Shown here in pieces: positions 4,118 through 5,930 of a stretch of 5,930 bases of DNA. Both the position numbers and the translations under genes were made by a program. The stretch is from Oscillospiraceae bacterium. GTDB taxonomy: Bacteria; Bacillota; Clostridia; Oscillospirales; Acutalibacteraceae. Numbering within the stretch: the first letter of the stretch is position 1; each line of letters opens with the position of its first letter. The stretch lies in NCBI GenBank assembly GCA_009786735.1, contig WQRM01000045.1, positions 1 through 5,930 on the forward strand, given 5' to 3'. The notes under the pieces were generated by a model, which did not search any database, was not told the DNA's origin, and saw only the letters and a list, made by a program, of their open reading frames with translations.

Positions 4118-5930
4118 ATGCAACCACCACAAACCAAAGAACAACTCAAGGCGCAGCTTACAAACCGGCTCAGCCGATTCTTGGGCGTGCTGCCCAAAGA
4201 TGCCACCGACGAGCACTACTACAAAGCCCTCGCCGGGCTGCTGCGCGCCATGTTGGGCGAGCAACGCGGCGAGTTCAGCGAAGCCACGCGCGGCAAAAAA
4301 CGCGTCTACTACCTCAGCATGGAGTTCCTCATGGGGCGCTCGCTCAAGAACACCCTGCACAGCTTGGGGCTGGCCGACCTCGCGCAGGAAACCCTCGCCG
4401 ACTTCGGCGTGCAGCTGGAGAACCTCTACGCCTGCGAGCCCGACGCCGGCCTCGGCAACGGCGGCTTGGGTCGCCTCGCCGCGTGCTACCTCGACGGTCT
4501 CGCCACGCTTGAAATCCCCGCCACCGGCTACAGCATCCTGTACGAATTTGGCATCTTCGCCCAAAAAATCGTGGACGGCTGGCAAGCCGAGCTGCCCGAC
4601 ATCTGGCTGCCCGGCGGCAAGGTGTGGCTGGTGGAGCACGAAGAGCAAGCCCGCACCGTGTCCTTTGAAGGGCAGGTGGAGGAGCTGTGGCACGAGGGGC
4701 ATCACCACGTGAAAACCGTGGGCGCGCAAACCGTCACCGCCGTGCCGTTTGACATGATGGTCGCCGGGCACGACGGCAAAGGCATCAGCCGCCTGCGCCT
4801 GTGGAGCGCCAAGAAGCAAGGCTTCGACATGGAGCGCTTCATCAGCGGTGACTACATGGCAAGCGTTGAAGAAAACGCCATGGCAGAGATGATCTCCAAA
4901 GGGCTCTATCCCGCCGACAACCACCCCGAAGGCAAGGCGCTGCGCCTGCGCCAGCAATACTTCCTCGTCAGCGCCAGCATGCAGGAAATCGTCCACCGCC
5001 ACCTGCGTGAGCACGGCACCATGGACAGCCTGCCGGAGCACGCCGCCATCCACATCAACGACACCCACCCCACCATGGCGATCCCCGAACTCATGCGCCT
5101 GCTGTTGGACGACTGCGGCTACAACTGGGATAAAGCCTGGGACATCGTCACCCGGACGTTTGCCTACACCAACCACACCGTCATGCCCGAAGCCCTTGAG
5201 CAATGGTCGGAGGACTTGGTGCGCCGCCTGCTGCCGCGGGTCTATCAAATCATCGTCGAAATCAACAACCGCTTCCGCACCAGCATGTGGGAGATGACCC
5301 ACGATGCCGCCAAAGTGGATCGCACCGCCATCATCCAAAACGGCAGCGTGAACATGGCGAATCTCTGCTGTGCGGCCTGTTATTACGTCAACGGCGTGTC
5401 GGCGCTCCACAGCGAGCTCATCCGCTGTGAGCTGTTCAGCGACTTCGCCAGTGTCTTCCCACACAAGTTCGGCAACGTCACCAACGGCATCGCCCACCGC
5501 CGCTGGCTGTGCCAGTCCAACCCGAAGCTAACGGCGCTGCTCAAAGAGCTCATCGGTGACGGCTTTGTGCGCAACGGCGAAGAACTCGCCAAACTGCGCG
5601 ACTACGAAAACGACCCGCAAGTCCTGCACGCCCTGCAGCAAATCAAGCACGCCAACAAGCAAGATTTCGCCCAAAAAATCCTCAAGCAGCAGGGGATTAC
5701 CCTCAACCCCAACACGATTTTCGACGTCCAAATCAAACGCCTGCATGAGTATAAGCGCCAGCACCTCAACGCCTTTCACATCCTCGCGGACTACCTCGCC
5801 ATCAAGGAAAACCCCGCGCGCGACTTCGTGCCCAAGACCTATCTCTTCGCCGCCAAAGCCGCCAGCGGCTACTTCATGGCAAAGCAGATCATCCGCTTTG
5901 TCGTCGCGCTCGGCGAGCTCATCAACAACG
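4118..5930 (+). CDS. glgP: Glycogen/maltodextrin phosphorylase, GT35 family (3' partial)
   Basis: This enzyme releases glucose-1-phosphate from the non-reducing ends of alpha-1,4-glucans using phosphate and a PLP cofactor (EC 2.4.1.1), in the cytoplasm. The ATG at 4118 follows AAGGA (4107-4111) with a 6-base gap. The 604 codons present carry the family landmarks in order: YYLSMEFLMGRS (64-75), DAGLGNGGLGRLAACYLDGL (109-128), IHINDTHPTMAIPELMR (311-327), FPHKFGNVTNGIAHRRWL (447-464), QIKRLHEYKRQHLN (538-551) and FAAKAASGYFMAKQII (577-592). Full-length members are about 750-830 residues, so roughly the last quarter, including the PLP-binding lysine, lies beyond the window. Codons are strongly biased to C or G at the third base, which opens long false frames on the other strand. 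The symbol glgP is used for the family; malP-type maltodextrin preference cannot be excluded. No other glycogen gene is in view. Confidence 0.96.
   Translation, partial: MQPPQTKEQLKAQLTNRLSRFLGVLPKDATDEHYYKALAGLLRAMLGEQRGEFSEATRGKKRVYYLSMEFLMGRSLKNTLHSLGLADLAQETLADFGVQLENLYACEPDAGLGNGGLGRLAACYLDGLATLEIPATGYSILYEFGIFAQKIVDGWQAELPDIWLPGGKVWLVEHEEQARTVSFEGQVEELWHEGHHHVKTVGAQTVTAVPFDMMVAGHDGKGISRLRLWSAKKQGFDMERFISGDYMASVEENAMAEMISKGLYPADNHPEGKALRLRQQYFLVSASMQEIVHRHLREHGTMDSLPEHAAIHINDTHPTMAIPELMRLLLDDCGYNWDKAWDIVTRTFAYTNHTVMPEALEQWSEDLVRRLLPRVYQIIVEINNRFRTSMWEMTHDAAKVDRTAIIQNGSVNMANLCCAACYYVNGVSALHSELIRCELFSDFASVFPHKFGNVTNGIAHRRWLCQSNPKLTALLKELIGDGFVRNGEELAKLRDYENDPQVLHALQQIKHANKQDFAQKILKQQGITLNPNTIFDVQIKRLHEYKRQHLNAFHILADYLAIKENPARDFVPKTYLFAAKAASGYFMAKQIIRFVVALGELINN

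Noticed and set aside
4200..4712. 170-residue + strand frame within the phosphorylase
   Set aside because: It is a Ser/Pro/Thr/Ala-rich out-of-frame reading of the phosphorylase coding sequence.
4040..5497. 485-residue open frame on the - strand
   Set aside because: It lies antisense to the phosphorylase, whose family motifs are intact. Its Val/Ala/His/Gly-rich composition is what strong third-base C/G bias produces on the opposite strand, and no RBS or motif supports it.

Overview
The window most likely comes from a Gram-positive bacterium of the Clostridia type, perhaps a gut Oscillospiraceae-like lineage. The reasons are a secreted protein with a sortase-type C-terminus (FPQTG, hydrophobic segment, basic tail), strong AGGAGG-like ribosome binding sites, sigma-70/sigma-A type promoters with 17-base spacers, a flavin-dependent thymidylate synthase (ThyX), and short GTAGGGGCG hairpin repeats between genes. 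This placement is inference. No rRNA or other marker gene is present, and no tRNA, CRISPR array or transposase was seen.

All supported genes are on the + strand. Bases 1-795 hold the 3' end of a collagen-like Gly-X-Y protein that continues into a phage tail-fibre-type C-terminal region; a long hairpin follows it. A well-formed promoter (911-939) then drives a 261-residue secreted, probably wall-anchored protein (977-1762) with an Asp/Asn-rich linker. A strong hairpin at 1808-1834 separates it from the next transcription unit.

An extended -10 promoter (1883-1911) drives a two-gene operon. It encodes a DUF2130-family coiled-coil protein with a PD-(D/E)XK-like D...ExK signature (1946-3073) and ThyX (3070-3684). 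The stop and start codons overlap as ATGA, so translation of the two is probably coupled. Right after thyX, a near-consensus promoter (3689-3717) with a dyad over its -35 drives a 56-residue acidic protein (3736-3906) that resembles the C-terminal half of a type II antitoxin. No toxin gene is visible next to it.

Bases 3907-4117 contain no gene. They hold two related GTAGGGGCG hairpin repeats exactly 60 bases apart, a third GC-rich stem-loop and a possible weak promoter. The rest (4118-5930) is the first 604 codons of a glycogen/maltodextrin phosphorylase, cut by the window edge before the PLP-lysine region.

The genes fall into separate jobs: a phage-like or surface adhesin, a wall protein, a DNA-metabolism pair (predicted nuclease fold plus dTMP synthesis), a small regulator-like protein, and storage-glucan breakdown. 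The parts most worth a second look are the DUF2130-thyX coupling, the orphan antitoxin-like gene, the collagen/tail-fibre fusion and the intergenic hairpin repeats.
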